Part shown: positions 56,491 through 64,000 of the stretch, one piece after another
How positions within the stretch are numbered: position 1 is the first letter of the stretch
Layout: each line of letters begins with the position of its first letter
Program-made: the position numbers and the translations under genes
From: Flavobacterium frigoritolerans
GTDB lineage: Bacteria > Bacteroidota > Bacteroidia > Flavobacteriales > Flavobacteriaceae
DNA: 64,000 nt
Direction of reading: 5' to 3'
Assembly: GCF_025847275.1 (NCBI RefSeq)
Contig: NZ_JAOZEV010000001.1
Span: forward strand, 310,001 to 374,000
Notes under the pieces: generated by a model
What the model saw: only the letters and a program-made list of their open reading frames with translations
Databases searched by the model: none
Told to the model about the DNA's origin: nothing

Positions 56491-56607
56491 ATGATTATTT
56501 TAGGAATTAGAAGTTAAACCACCATTGGCAAATATAAAATCGAAGGCAAAATTAAAGCCTACAGTCCTTTTACCAATCGAAAGAGAATAAGGTCAACGAA
56601 CTATTAA
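56491..56607 (+). pseudogene. Short broken reading frame before a terminator
   Basis: From ATG 56491 a frame gives MIILGIRS, a stop at codon 9, then continues in frame TTIGKYKIEGKIKAYSPFTN and a basic end to TAA 56607. A terminator follows 12 bp later. The basic, low-stop tail plus terminator suggests the remnant of a small gene. The family is not recognisable. Confidence 0.3.
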
Positions 56608-56616
56608 AAATACAAA

Positions 56617-56648
56617 GTAAAAGATAGCCTAGTGCTATCTTTTTTTGT
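56617..56648 (+). terminator. Terminator
   Basis: AGATAGC / GCTATCT (56622-56628 and 56634-56640) with a 5-nt loop and a run of T7. It terminates either the lost small gene or read-through from the A-T-R gene. Confidence 0.85.
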
Positions 56649-56771
56649 TACGTTCAAAAGGGTATCTTTGCCAGCAAATTAAAGAAAAACAGTCTTTTAG
56701 TGTTAAAGACTTAATTAGAGACCTACAAACAACAATGCATTGTAACTATCTGATTTTAAATAAATTAAAAA

Positions 56772-58634
56772 ATGAATTACCTTTCTGTAGAAAATATATC
56801 CAAGTCATTTGGTGAAAGAACCTTATTTGACAACATCTCTTTTGGAATCAATAAGGACCAAAAAATTGCTTTCATTGCCAAAAATGGCTCTGGAAAAACA
56901 ACTATTATGAGTATTATCAATGGTTTAGAAGAACCAGATACAGGTCAGGTAGTTTTAAGAAAAGGAATCAAAATGGCCTTTCTTTCCCAAAATAATAATT
57001 TACAAGAGGAACTTACTATCGAAGAAAGCATATTTGCTTCTGATAATGAAACCCTAAAAGTTATTGAAGCCTATGAAAAAGCATTAGAAAATCCAGAAGA
57101 TGAAGAAGCATATCAAAAAGCTTTTGACGGAATGGATCAACATAATGCATGGGATTTCGAAACACAATACAAGCAAATTCTGTTTAAACTAAAACTAGAG
57201 AACTTTAAACTTAAAGTAAAAAGTCTTTCTGGAGGGCAGAAAAAACGTTTATCATTAGCGATTATCCTTATCAACCGTCCTGATTTATTAATTCTGGATG
57301 AGCCTACCAATCACTTGGATCTTGAAATGATTGAATGGCTGGAAAGTTATTTTGCTAAAGAAAACATTACCCTTTTTATGGTAACACACGACCGTTTCTT
57401 CCTAGAGCGTGTTTGTAATGAAATCATAGAATTAGACAACGGTAAATTATACCAATACAAAGGAAATTACTCTTATTACTTAGAGAAAAAAGAAGAGCGA
57501 ATTGCTTCTGAAAACTCAAGTGTAGATAAAGCACAAAACTTATTTGTAAAAGAATTAGAATGGATGCGTCGCCAACCAAAAGCAAGAACGACAAAATCTA
57601 AATCTCGTCAGGATGACTTTTATGTAATTAAAGAAAAAGCACAAAGTCGTCGTCGCGAAAATAAAGTCGAACTTGAAATTAATATGGAACGTATGGGAAG
57701 CAAAATTATTGAGCTTCACAAAATTTCTAAAAAATTCAAAGATCACGTTATTTTAGATAATTTCAGTTTTGATTTCCAACGCGGAGAACGTATCGGAATT
57801 ATTGGTAAAAATGGAACTGGAAAATCGACTTTCCTTAATTTATTAACGGGGACACTTCCGCTAGATTCAGGAAAAGTTGTTGTTGGAGAAACAATCAAAA
57901 TAGGATATTATACCCAAAGCGGAATCAATCCTAAACCAGGACAACGTGTTATCGATGTTATCAAAGAATACGGAGAGTATATTCCGTTAATGAAAGGAAA
58001 GATTATTTCAGCTTCACAATTATTAGAGCGTTTCCTTTTTGATGCCAAAAAACAATATGATTTTGTAGATAGATTAAGTGGTGGAGAATTAAAACGTTTG
58101 TATTTATGTACCGTTTTGATTCAGAATCCTAACTTCCTTATTCTGGATGAGCCTACAAACGATTTAGATATCGTAACATTAAACGTTTTGGAGAGTTTCC
58201 TTTTGGATTATCCTGGATGCTTATTAGTAGTTTCTCATGATAGATACTTTATGGATAAAATTGTGGATCACTTATTCATTTTTAGAGGACAAGGTGTTGT
58301 TGAAGATTTCCCAGGAAATTACTCCGATTTTAGAGCCTATGAAGATAGTACTGATGTAGCTCAAAAAGAAGAAAACAAAGCCGAAAAGAAAGATTGGAAA
58401 CAAAACAATCCAACTGGAAATCTAACTTTCAATGAGCAAAAAGAATATCAAAAACTAGAAAGAGAAATCAAAGATTTAGAGATTGATAAAACTAAAATTG
58501 AGCAATTATTCTCTGACGGAAAAGTAGCTGATGCTGATATCGAGAAAAAAGCCAATGAGTTGCAAAATATCATTAACAAAATAGATCAAAAAGAAGAGCG
58601 CTGGTTTGAGCTTTCTGCTAAGATTGAAGGGTAA
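56772..58634 (+). CDS. ABC-F ATPase, Uup-like
   Basis: This 620-aa protein has two fused ABC nucleotide-binding domains and no membrane segments. Walker A motifs are AKNGSGKTT (about 36-44) and GKNGTGKST (about 349-357). Signatures are LSGGQKKR and LSGGELKR, with Walker B LLILDEPTNHLDL and FLILDEPTNDLDI. The inter-domain linker is charged. The C-terminus carries a coiled-coil domain (EYQKLEREIKDLEIDKTKIE), the mark of Uup. ABC-F proteins act on ribosomes and resolve stalled or unproductive states. It is flanked by its own terminator. Confidence 0.93.
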   Translation: MNYLSVENISKSFGERTLFDNISFGINKDQKIAFIAKNGSGKTTIMSIINGLEEPDTGQVVLRKGIKMAFLSQNNNLQEELTIEESIFASDNETLKVIEAYEKALENPEDEEAYQKAFDGMDQHNAWDFETQYKQILFKLKLENFKLKVKSLSGGQKKRLSLAIILINRPDLLILDEPTNHLDLEMIEWLESYFAKENITLFMVTHDRFFLERVCNEIIELDNGKLYQYKGNYSYYLEKKEERIASENSSVDKAQNLFVKELEWMRRQPKARTTKSKSRQDDFYVIKEKAQSRRRENKVELEINMERMGSKIIELHKISKKFKDHVILDNFSFDFQRGERIGIIGKNGTGKSTFLNLLTGTLPLDSGKVVVGETIKIGYYTQSGINPKPGQRVIDVIKEYGEYIPLMKGKIISASQLLERFLFDAKKQYDFVDRLSGGELKRLYLCTVLIQNPNFLILDEPTNDLDIVTLNVLESFLLDYPGCLLVVSHDRYFMDKIVDHLFIFRGQGVVEDFPGNYSDFRAYEDSTDVAQKEENKAEKKDWKQNNPTGNLTFNEQKEYQKLEREIKDLEIDKTKIEQLFSDGKVADADIEKKANELQNIINKIDQKEERWFELSAKIEG

Positions 58635-58726
58635 AATTTTAGTTTACAGTATCGGTCTCGGTTTTCAGTTTCAATAGCAGTCTTTAGCTACAATTGGACA
58701 GTTAAAACCTATTGATTTATAAATAT

Positions 58727-58772
58727 ATAAGCCAAAACAAAGTAAAATCTTGTTTTGGCTTTTTGTTTTTTA
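58727..58772 (+). terminator. Terminator of the ABC-F gene
   Basis: AGCCAAAACA / TGTTTTGGCT (58730-58739 and 58751-58760), followed by TTTTTG. The intervening sequence 58636-58690 carries ACTG/CAGTTTC-like repeat words. Confidence 0.9.
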
Positions 58773-58874
58773 TATCGTTCTATTTTTCAACTTAAAGTTT
58801 TTCACAGAGTTTCTTTTTAAGCTAATTTGAAGGTTTTATCTTATTTTTTCATATACTTGTTAAAAATTAAATTA

Positions 58875-59243
58875 ATGGGTTTTAAAGAATTATTAGCGTA
58901 TCAAAAATCATTTCAACTTGCAATGGAAATATTTGAACTATCAAAATCATTTCCCTCTGAAGAAAAGTATTCTCTTACTGATCAAATACGACGTTCATCC
59001 AGAAGTGTATCTGCAAATATTTCTGAGTCATATCGAAAAAGAAGATATGTAAATCACTTCATAAGCAAACTCACTGATAGCGATGCCGAAAACTCAGAAA
59101 CAAATGTTTGGTTACAATTTTGTTTTCAATGTAAATACATAAACAAAGAAACATTTGACAATTTAAATAATAGAAGCATTGAAATTGGAAAACTAATTAA
59201 TTACATGATAAACAATCCTAGTAAATTTGGTTGCACAATTTAG
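58875..59243 (+). CDS. Four-helix bundle protein (23S rRNA IVS-protein type)
   Basis: This 122-aa protein starts MGFKELLAYQKSFQLAMEIF. It has the family segments FPSEEKYSLTDQIRRSSRS and VSANISESYRKRRYVNHFIS. It is a small helical protein of the family first noted in 23S rRNA intervening sequences, but here it is a free gene. The function is unknown. I chose the ATG at 58875; the upstream in-frame start at 58827 adds a hydrophobic 16 residues not typical of the family. The gene sits between sequences of the dispersed ACTGAGACTG type. Confidence 0.85.
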   Translation: MGFKELLAYQKSFQLAMEIFELSKSFPSEEKYSLTDQIRRSSRSVSANISESYRKRRYVNHFISKLTDSDAENSETNVWLQFCFQCKYINKETFDNLNNRSIEIGKLINYMINNPSKFGCTI

Positions 59244-59246
59244 TAA

Positions 59247-59375
59247 TCAGTCACCGTTTTCAGTTTTCACTAGATAGCAGATGTTAAACTGCTAAATAAT
59301 TACTTAAAAAGAATACTGAAACTGTAAACCGAGACTGAGACTGAAACTAAACACTGAAATTATACTATATTTACG
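59247..59375. repeat. Dispersed ACTGAGACTGAAACTG-type repeat
   Basis: Words such as CGTTTTCAGTTTTCAC and ACTGAAACTGTAAACCGAGACTGAGACTGAAACT recur here. Shorter copies lie at 14079-14110, 14161-14190, 58636-58690 and 59941-59975. They lie only between genes, in both orientations. This looks like a degenerate intergenic repeat family. Confidence 0.6.
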
Positions 59376-59395
59376 CCTTTAAAAAATCACTTTAC

Positions 59396-59866
59396 ATGAA
59401 ACACCTTATACCTGCACTATTAGCTTTAACACTTTTTATTTCTTGTGCTAAAAACAAAAAAACCGAAAACACTGACACTCTTGTTGACAATGTTGCTAAA
59501 AACGAACAACAAATCAAAGATTATGTAGCCAAAAATAAATTAAACGCACATAGAACTGAATCTGGTTTGTATTATGTAGTCAACGAGCCTGGAACTGGAG
59601 CACAGCCAACAGCAACCTCTAACGTAACGGTAGCCTACAAAGGTTCTTTTATAGATGGAAAAGTATTTGATGAAAGTAGTGCTGGAATTTCTTTTGGTCT
59701 AGACCAAGTTATAAAAGGATGGACAGAAGGTATTCCTTATTTTAAAACTGGAGGCAGCGGTACACTTATAGTTCCTGCACATTTAGGATATGGAGACAAT
59801 GATTACAGTTCTATCCCCGGAGGTTCAGTACTTATTTTTGATATTAAATTAATTTCAGTAAACTAA
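59396..59866 (+). CDS. FKBP-type peptidyl-prolyl isomerase, lipoprotein
   Basis: This 156-aa protein has a lipoprotein signal peptide (LFISCAKN) and a C-terminal FKBP domain with the motifs VAYKGSFIDGKVFDES, GLDQVIKGWTEGIPYF and IVPAHLGYGDNDYSSIPGGS. It should assist folding of exported proteins in the periplasm or outer leaflet. Its domain is complete, with the usual aromatic active-site residues. Confidence 0.94.
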   Translation: MKHLIPALLALTLFISCAKNKKTENTDTLVDNVAKNEQQIKDYVAKNKLNAHRTESGLYYVVNEPGTGAQPTATSNVTVAYKGSFIDGKVFDESSAGISFGLDQVIKGWTEGIPYFKTGGSGTLIVPAHLGYGDNDYSSIPGGSVLIFDIKLISVN

Positions 59867-59889
59867 ATTTTTTATTTACTGTTTTAAAT

Positions 59890-59934
59890 AACAAAAACCA
59901 CAACAAAATTTAATTCTGTTGTGGTTTTTGTTAT
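59890..59934 (+). terminator. Terminator of the FKBP gene
   Basis: AAAAACCACAACA / TGTTGTGGTTTTT (59893-59905 and 59917-59929), a 13-bp stem, followed by TTATT. It can also work for the convergent SDR gene. Confidence 0.93.
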
Positions 59935-59980
59935 TATGAGGTAAAAAAACTGAGACTGTGACCGAGACTGAAAACTAATT

Positions 59981-61534
59981 CTACCAAGGAATCGGGTTAT
60001 AGTCTTTCAAGAATTTACCACACCAATGCTTCCCTGTGTTAATTCCATCGAATAAAGGATCCATTACACGTGCAGCGCCATCAACAATATCTAGTGGTGG
60101 CTGAAAATCTTCTAGTTCTTGTTTCTTTTTGGCCAATTCGGCAGGATCTTCATCGGTTACCCAGCCCGTATCAACAGCATTCATAAAAATTCCATGTTTT
60201 GCCAATGTTCCCGATGAAGTATGCGTTAACATATTCAAAGCAGCTTTCGCCATATTGGTATGCGGGTGACGGTCTTCTTTAAAAAAGCGATGAAACTTCC
60301 CTTCCATTGCCGAAACATTTATAATGTGTTTTTGTCCTGTGTTGTCTTTCTTCATTACTTCCGAAAGGCGGTTGCATAAAACAAAAGGCGCAACCGAATT
60401 TACTAATTGAACCTCAATCATCTCAGTTGTTTCTATTTGTCCCAATCTTAAACGCCAACTATTTGTTTTACGTAAATCAACCTGTTGTAAATCAGCATCA
60501 AGTTCTCCTTCTGGAAAAACCTCATTTGCTACAAGGGCATTATCAAAAGAATAAGGAATCTGAGATAATTTAGCCGAAGCACGCAATCCTATTCCAGGTT
60601 CAGGCCCATGCCAGGTTACAGGCATATTTTGGTTAGAAGAAGCTCCCGAAGTCAGTACCTTTAACTCATCCAAACAATTCGTATGATCTAGTAATAATTC
60701 TTGTGCTTGTTTAGGTAAAGAAGCTATTGCAAGCTCCTCATTTTCCATTAAATGAGTATAAAATCCAGCTGGACGTCTCACTGTTTGTGCAGCATTATTG
60801 ATAAGAATATCCAATCGCTCGTACTTTTGCTCAATAAAATTGCAAAAAATCTCCACACTCGGAATATGACGTAAATCTAATCCGTGAATTTTTAAACGAT
60901 GTCCCCATTCCATAAAATCATCCTCTTTAGAAAATCGCAATGCAGAATCAACGGGGAAACGTGTTGTTGCAATAACGGTTGCCCCGCCACGCAGAAGCAT
61001 CAAAGTAATATGATATCCAATTTTTAAACGAGAACCTGTTATAACAGCAACTTGCCCTTTTACATCAGCAGTTTGAAAACGTTTGGCATAATTAAAATCA
61101 CCACAATCCGTACACATTGTATCGTAAAAGTGATGCATCTTGGTAAATCCAGTTTTACATACATAACAATTCCTAGGCGTTTCTAACTCCAATTGTTCCT
61201 TGTGAGCAAGATCATTATAAGCCAATAATTTTGGTGCAACAAATATGCTTGCTTCACGAGCATGTCGAATTCCAGTTTCTTTACGAGCGGTTTTATCCTT
61301 CTTTTCCTTTTTACGTTTAACAGCTTCCTTACCGTCTTTAATTCTTCGAGAAAACTCACCTCTATCTGGTCTGGAAAACATACCCGCTTCTTTAAGCAGA
61401 GCAATTCTTTGTTCTTTGGGAATATCAAATATTTGATCAGTATCAGTGTTTAATTGTGCCAAAACAGCAATACATCGGTCTATTTCTTCCGAAGTTATTG
61501 TATTCTTTATTTCCGTTTCTTCCTTCGTTATCAT
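59981..61534 (-). CDS. SDR-family oxidoreductase with N-terminal Cys-rich extension
   Basis: This 517-aa protein is much longer than a standard SDR (about 250 aa). The N-terminal ~170 residues are helical and basic, and contain two CxxC pairs ([26 protein letters not shown]) suited to a zinc ribbon. The SDR part begins [20 protein letters not shown], a modified glycine motif, and ends [23 protein letters not shown]. The usual catalytic YxxxK is not in the expected form: [13 protein letters not shown] has K, but Thr instead of Tyr at K-4. Coenzyme is probably NAD(P)H. Substrate unknown. Confidence 0.8.
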   Translation of the reverse strand: MITKEETEIKNTITSEEIDRCIAVLAQLNTDTDQIFDIPKEQRIALLKEAGMFSRPDRGEFSRRIKDGKEAVKRKKEKKDKTARKETGIRHAREASIFVAPKLLAYNDLAHKEQLELETPRNCYVCKTGFTKMHHFYDTMCTDCGDFNYAKRFQTADVKGQVAVITGSRLKIGYHITLMLLRGGATVIATTRFPVDSALRFSKEDDFMEWGHRLKIHGLDLRHIPSVEIFCNFIEQKYERLDILINNAAQTVRRPAGFYTHLMENEELAIASLPKQAQELLLDHTNCLDELKVLTSGASSNQNMPVTWHGPEPGIGLRASAKLSQIPYSFDNALVANEVFPEGELDADLQQVDLRKTNSWRLRLGQIETTEMIEVQLVNSVAPFVLCNRLSEVMKKDNTGQKHIINVSAMEGKFHRFFKEDRHPHTNMAKAALNMLTHTSSGTLAKHGIFMNAVDTGWVTDEDPAELAKKKQELEDFQPPLDIVDGAARVMDPLFDGINTGKHWCGKFLKDYNPIPW

Positions 61535-61589
61535 AAAATGCGTATTACTATTAGCTCAAATTTAAAGCCCGCAAATATAGTCTTTTTTA

Positions 61590-61680
61590 GAGTCTGAAAG
61601 TCGAAAGTCTAAAAGTCATAAAGTCTCCCTTTTTACATTTTACTTTATACTTTTTAGACTTTATGCCTCTCGACTTTTTT
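61590..61680. repeat. Intergenic inverted repeat near the methyltransferase gene
   Basis: The 61605-61625 segment (AAAGTCTAAAAGTCATAAAGT) and the 61642-61662 segment (ACTTTATACTTTTTAGACTT and one more T) are near-perfect inverted copies, each with a few mismatches. They form a long hairpin between the divergent SDR and methyltransferase genes. Confidence 0.65.
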
Positions 61681-61681
61681 G

Positions 61682-61689
61682 TATCTTCG
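61682..61689 (+). promoter_or_regulatory. Putative -7 element of the methyltransferase gene
   Basis: TATCTTCG fits TAnnTTTG with one mismatch and lies 22 bp before the start ATG. No clear -33 TTG is seen at the right distance. Confidence 0.4.
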
Positions 61690-61711
61690 CGCCTACTTTG
61701 CAAAAGTCATT

Positions 61712-62497
61712 ATGTTATTTCAAATAAAATCATATCTCAAATTCCTTTGGAACTCCAAAAACGAACACGCAGTGCATTCGCCTTTTGTGTTTAATTTATT
61801 AACGAAATGTTTTTATGACAAAAAAACAAAGCCAGAATATGCCATTTTAAGCGCTTATCGAAAATCATTTTTACAAAATAAGAATACAATCGAAGTAACT
61901 GACTTGGGCGCAGGGTCAAGAGTCTTTAAAGACAATACAAGACAAATTTCGAAGATTGCTAAAACAGCAGGGATTTCTCCTAAAAGAGCCGAGTTACTAT
62001 TCCGAATTACCGCTTACTTTAAACCAGATAATATACTAGAAATAGGAACTTCCTTAGGATTGGCAACTTCTGCCCTAGCCTTAGGAAATCCAAAAGCTAC
62101 AGTTACAACACTCGAAGGTTGCCCAGAAACGGCAAAAGAAGCTCAATTACAATTACAAAAATTTAATTGTGCTAATGTAAAATCGGTAGTTACAGAATTT
62201 GAAAGCTATTTTAAAAGTCTTCAATTGGGATTGAAAACTAAAAACTACGACCTCATTTACTTTGATGGAAATCACTCTAAAAAAGCAACTTTAGATTATT
62301 TTGAGCTTTTACTGCCCACAATATCTAATGATACCGTTTGGATTTTTGACGACATTCATTGGTCTTCAGAAATGGAAGAGGCTTGGGAAATCATAAAAAA
62401 TCATTCCAAAGTAAAAGTTACTATCGATACATATCAATGGGGATTGGTGTTTTTTAGATATGAACAGGAAAAAGAACATTTTATAATTAGAGCATAA
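61712..62497 (+). CDS. Class I SAM-dependent methyltransferase
   Basis: This 261-aa protein has an N-terminal helical region (MLFQIKSYLKFLWNSKNEHA) and a Rossmann domain: motif I NILEIGTSLGLATSALA, acidic turn TLEGCPE, and motif YDLIYFDGNHSKKATLDYF. The design resembles O-methyltransferase-type class I enzymes. Substrate unknown. I start at ATG 61712; a TTG upstream (61679) lies in the putative promoter. Confidence 0.85.
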   Translation: MLFQIKSYLKFLWNSKNEHAVHSPFVFNLLTKCFYDKKTKPEYAILSAYRKSFLQNKNTIEVTDLGAGSRVFKDNTRQISKIAKTAGISPKRAELLFRITAYFKPDNILEIGTSLGLATSALALGNPKATVTTLEGCPETAKEAQLQLQKFNCANVKSVVTEFESYFKSLQLGLKTKNYDLIYFDGNHSKKATLDYFELLLPTISNDTVWIFDDIHWSSEMEEAWEIIKNHSKVKVTIDTYQWGLVFFRYEQEKEHFIIRA

Positions 62498-62533
62498 AAA
62501 AAATGACAGCCATTACTGACTGTCATTTCTGCT
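62496..62533. terminator. Terminator of the methyltransferase gene
   Basis: AAATGACAG / CTGTCATTT (62501-62509 and 62520-62528) with an A-run on the left, directly after the stop codon. It can also serve the convergent lipoprotein gene. Confidence 0.8.
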
Positions 62534-62574
62534 CAAAATTCAAAATTTAACCTAATATAAAATACTTAATTAAC

Positions 62575-63225
62575 TTACTTTTTTGCTTCAGCAGTTTCTT
62601 CTGATTTTGCTCCCATTCTATTTAGAGTATACATTGGTGCAAATTTCAATTTCAACCCAGCAATTTTTCTATTATCTTCAGACGTAAGACCTTCTTTTTC
62701 AACTGTATTTTTACGGCTATCAAGTGCTTCGTACATCATTTTAATCTTATCCCAGTCTTCTCGAGAATAACTATCTTTATTATTCTCAACTGTATGTACA
62801 AATTGTTGGTACACACCATGAATATTTTTAGCATTCACCCAATCAAAATTCATATCCTCTCCTATTTTCCCTTCTCCAAATAGATCATCTCGCATTTTTT
62901 GTATCTTACTTGGTGTTTTTACAACAGTCATTTCTGCTTTAAAAGCTTCATATTTAGCTTTACTCGATTCTAATCGCTCTTGAGCTTTTGCATTCTCTTT
63001 AATATCAGCCAAAGCCATTTCTGCTTTTTCTGCACGTGTTGCATATCCATCTTCAATTGTTTTCCAATTGGCTTTAGCATTTTCTGCAGTTACGTTTTTT
63101 ATTGAATCTACATATACTACATATGAATCAATGGTTTTTTCAGCTTGCGCTGCTTTTTCATCTTTACATGAGGTAAACCCCATGGCAACAAATGCTATTC
63201 CGAATAATAATTGTGTATTTTTCAT
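62575..63225 (-). CDS. Helical lipoprotein
   Basis: This 216-aa protein has a lipoprotein signal peptide (MKNTQLLFGIAFVAMGFTSC). The mature part is rich in Ala, Glu and Lys and looks almost entirely helical (YVVYVDSIKNVTAENAKANW, ALADIKENAKAQERLESSKA, coiled-coil-like). No enzymatic motif. It may be a small periplasmic or outer-membrane-anchored structural protein. No partner is evident beside it. Confidence 0.72.
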   Translation of the reverse strand: MKNTQLLFGIAFVAMGFTSCKDEKAAQAEKTIDSYVVYVDSIKNVTAENAKANWKTIEDGYATRAEKAEMALADIKENAKAQERLESSKAKYEAFKAEMTVVKTPSKIQKMRDDLFGEGKIGEDMNFDWVNAKNIHGVYQQFVHTVENNKDSYSREDWDKIKMMYEALDSRKNTVEKEGLTSEDNRKIAGLKLKFAPMYTLNRMGAKSEETAEAKK

Positions 63226-63540
63226 AATTCCGATTTGTTAATATTATTCATCAAATATAATATTATTTTTGAATAAAAATTAATATTTACTAAAATATTA
63301 TGATTTTTATTGAATTAAAATTATAAAAATTAACCAAATATGATAATTATATAAATATAAAAAGTAATTATATAAAACATTTAATCTGTTTTGTATTTTA
63401 CGCCTAAAAAAAACAATCTTACTACCTTACCAATAATAAATAAGTGTAACAAAAATGTATTTTAAACTACTTATGATTAATTCAAAAGTGTTTTGTACTT
63501 TTAAAATCTAAAAATTGTAAATCAACAATCATAAACCTCA
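63226..63540. other. 315-bp AT-rich intergenic region
   Basis: Contains only AT-rich sequence with no hairpin terminator or gene. It lies between the divergent lipoprotein and ABC ATPase genes and so should hold both promoters. Confidence 0.5.
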
Positions 63541-64000
63541 ATGGCAAATCCATTAATTAAAATAACCAATATTAAACGAAATTTTGTGCTTGGAAACGAA
63601 ATTGTTTATGTCTTAAAAGGAATTGATTTAGAAATAAATAAAGGAGAATATGTTGCCTTAATGGGACCATCGGGTTCCGGAAAATCAACATTAATGAACT
63701 TATTGGGATGCTTAGACACTCCTACTTCTGGAAGTTATATCTTAAACGGAAAAGATGTTAGCCAGATGAAAGATGATGAATTAGCAGGAATTAGAAATAA
63801 AGAAATTGGCTTTGTTTTCCAAACATTTAATCTTTTACCAAGAACTACTGCACTAGATAATGTTGCTTTACCAATGATTTATGCTGGGCACTCTAAATCA
63901 GAACGAATAGTCCGTGCTACCGAAGTACTAAAACAAGTGAATCTCGAAGACAGAATGGATCACCAACCCAATCAGCTTTCAGGAGGACAACGACAACGTG
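63541..64000 (+). CDS. MacB/LolD-type ABC transporter ATPase (3' end outside window)
   Basis: The frame runs from ATG 63541 past the window end (153 codons seen). It has Walker [10 protein letters not shown] near residues 43-51, the [13 protein letters not shown] region typical of MacB/LolD-type ATPases, and a Q-loop ([10 protein letters not shown]). The signature LSGGQRQR lies just before the edge. It powers a lipoprotein-release or macrolide/peptide-export type transporter; the permease is expected downstream. MacB and LolD cannot be told apart from this piece. Confidence 0.92.
   Translation, partial: MANPLIKITNIKRNFVLGNEIVYVLKGIDLEINKGEYVALMGPSGSGKSTLMNLLGCLDTPTSGSYILNGKDVSQMKDDELAGIRNKEIGFVFQTFNLLPRTTALDNVALPMIYAGHSKSERIVRATEVLKQVNLEDRMDHQPNQLSGGQRQR

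Larger units (their letters stand above)
56381..56771. other. Decayed DNA between the A-T-R gene and ABC-F gene
   Basis: No intact gene. It contains a second GGCTGTCTAAA copy (56403-56413), a short broken frame (56491-56607) and a terminator (56619-56647). The promoter of the ABC-F gene should lie in the right end. Confidence 0.55.

Noticed and set aside
1..64000. CRISPR arrays, tRNA/rRNA genes, intact transposase or prophage
   Set aside because: No regularly spaced repeats, no tRNA-like cloverleaf, no rRNA sequence and no transposase or phage structural genes were recognised. The tail-fibre-like genes are a common Bacteroidota secreted family and lack other phage genes nearby.

Overview
The window reads as chromosomal DNA of a Flavobacterium-like member of the Bacteroidota. 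It is AT-rich. It has Bacteroidota-type promoters (TTG ... TAnnTTTG), a type IX secretion sorting domain, a bacillithiol synthase (BshC), the rpmB-rpmG-DUF4295-ftsY cluster typical of the phylum, and SpvB/RHS and HYC_CC_PP-type genes common in flavobacteria. No rRNA, tRNA, CRISPR array, intact insertion sequence or prophage was seen.

Layout. 1-2.1 kb: the end of a sensor kinase, its OmpR-type regulator and a metallo-beta-lactamase-fold hydrolase. 2.1-6.4 kb: a B12-binding radical SAM protein, an MHS-type MFS transporter and a TPR protein. 6.5-10.2 kb (minus strand): a compact cluster for RNA and ribosome repair. It holds the peptide release factor homologue PrfH, a multi-zinc-ribbon protein, the RNA ligase RtcB and a very basic zinc-knuckle protein. 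It is preceded by a 28-codon leader-like ORF and an intrinsic terminator. 10.4-26.7 kb: mostly housekeeping genes (bshC, ndk, a DUF721/DciA-like gene, ftsY with a 56-aa membrane protein, rpmB, rpmG, cinA, an Hpt protein, an FAH-family hydrolase, a DnaQ-like exonuclease, an acyltransferase E2, a GT2 glycosyltransferase) plus two NagX/DUF5009-type membrane acyltransferases.

27-38.2 kb: a co-directional surface/toxin locus. Three tandem secreted paralogues share near-identical ends. They are followed by a small T9SS-sorted protein carrying one YD-type repeat, a 2164-aa SpvB-FG-GAP-RHS protein with a hydrophobic C-terminal tip, and a small membrane protein that is the natural immunity candidate. 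40-46.7 kb: an RND efflux cassette with small Cys-rich accessory proteins that point to heavy-metal export. 46.9-51 kb: a GNAT enzyme divergent from a MocR regulator, and an orphan CBS-domain histidine kinase with a small partner. 52.2-56.8 kb: an isolated single-module A-T-R non-ribosomal peptide synthetase/reductase sitting between two stretches of decayed DNA. 56.8-64 kb: an Uup-like ABC-F ATPase, a four-helix-bundle protein, an FKBP isomerase, an atypical SDR, a methyltransferase, a lipoprotein and the start of a MacB/LolD-type ABC ATPase.

The two most interesting systems are the rtcB-prfH cluster, which has two additional proteins and a possible attenuator, and the RHS toxin locus with its putative membrane immunity protein. 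The orphan A-T-R enzyme is the third candidate. All functions are inferred from sequence motifs read by eye; no database search was run.
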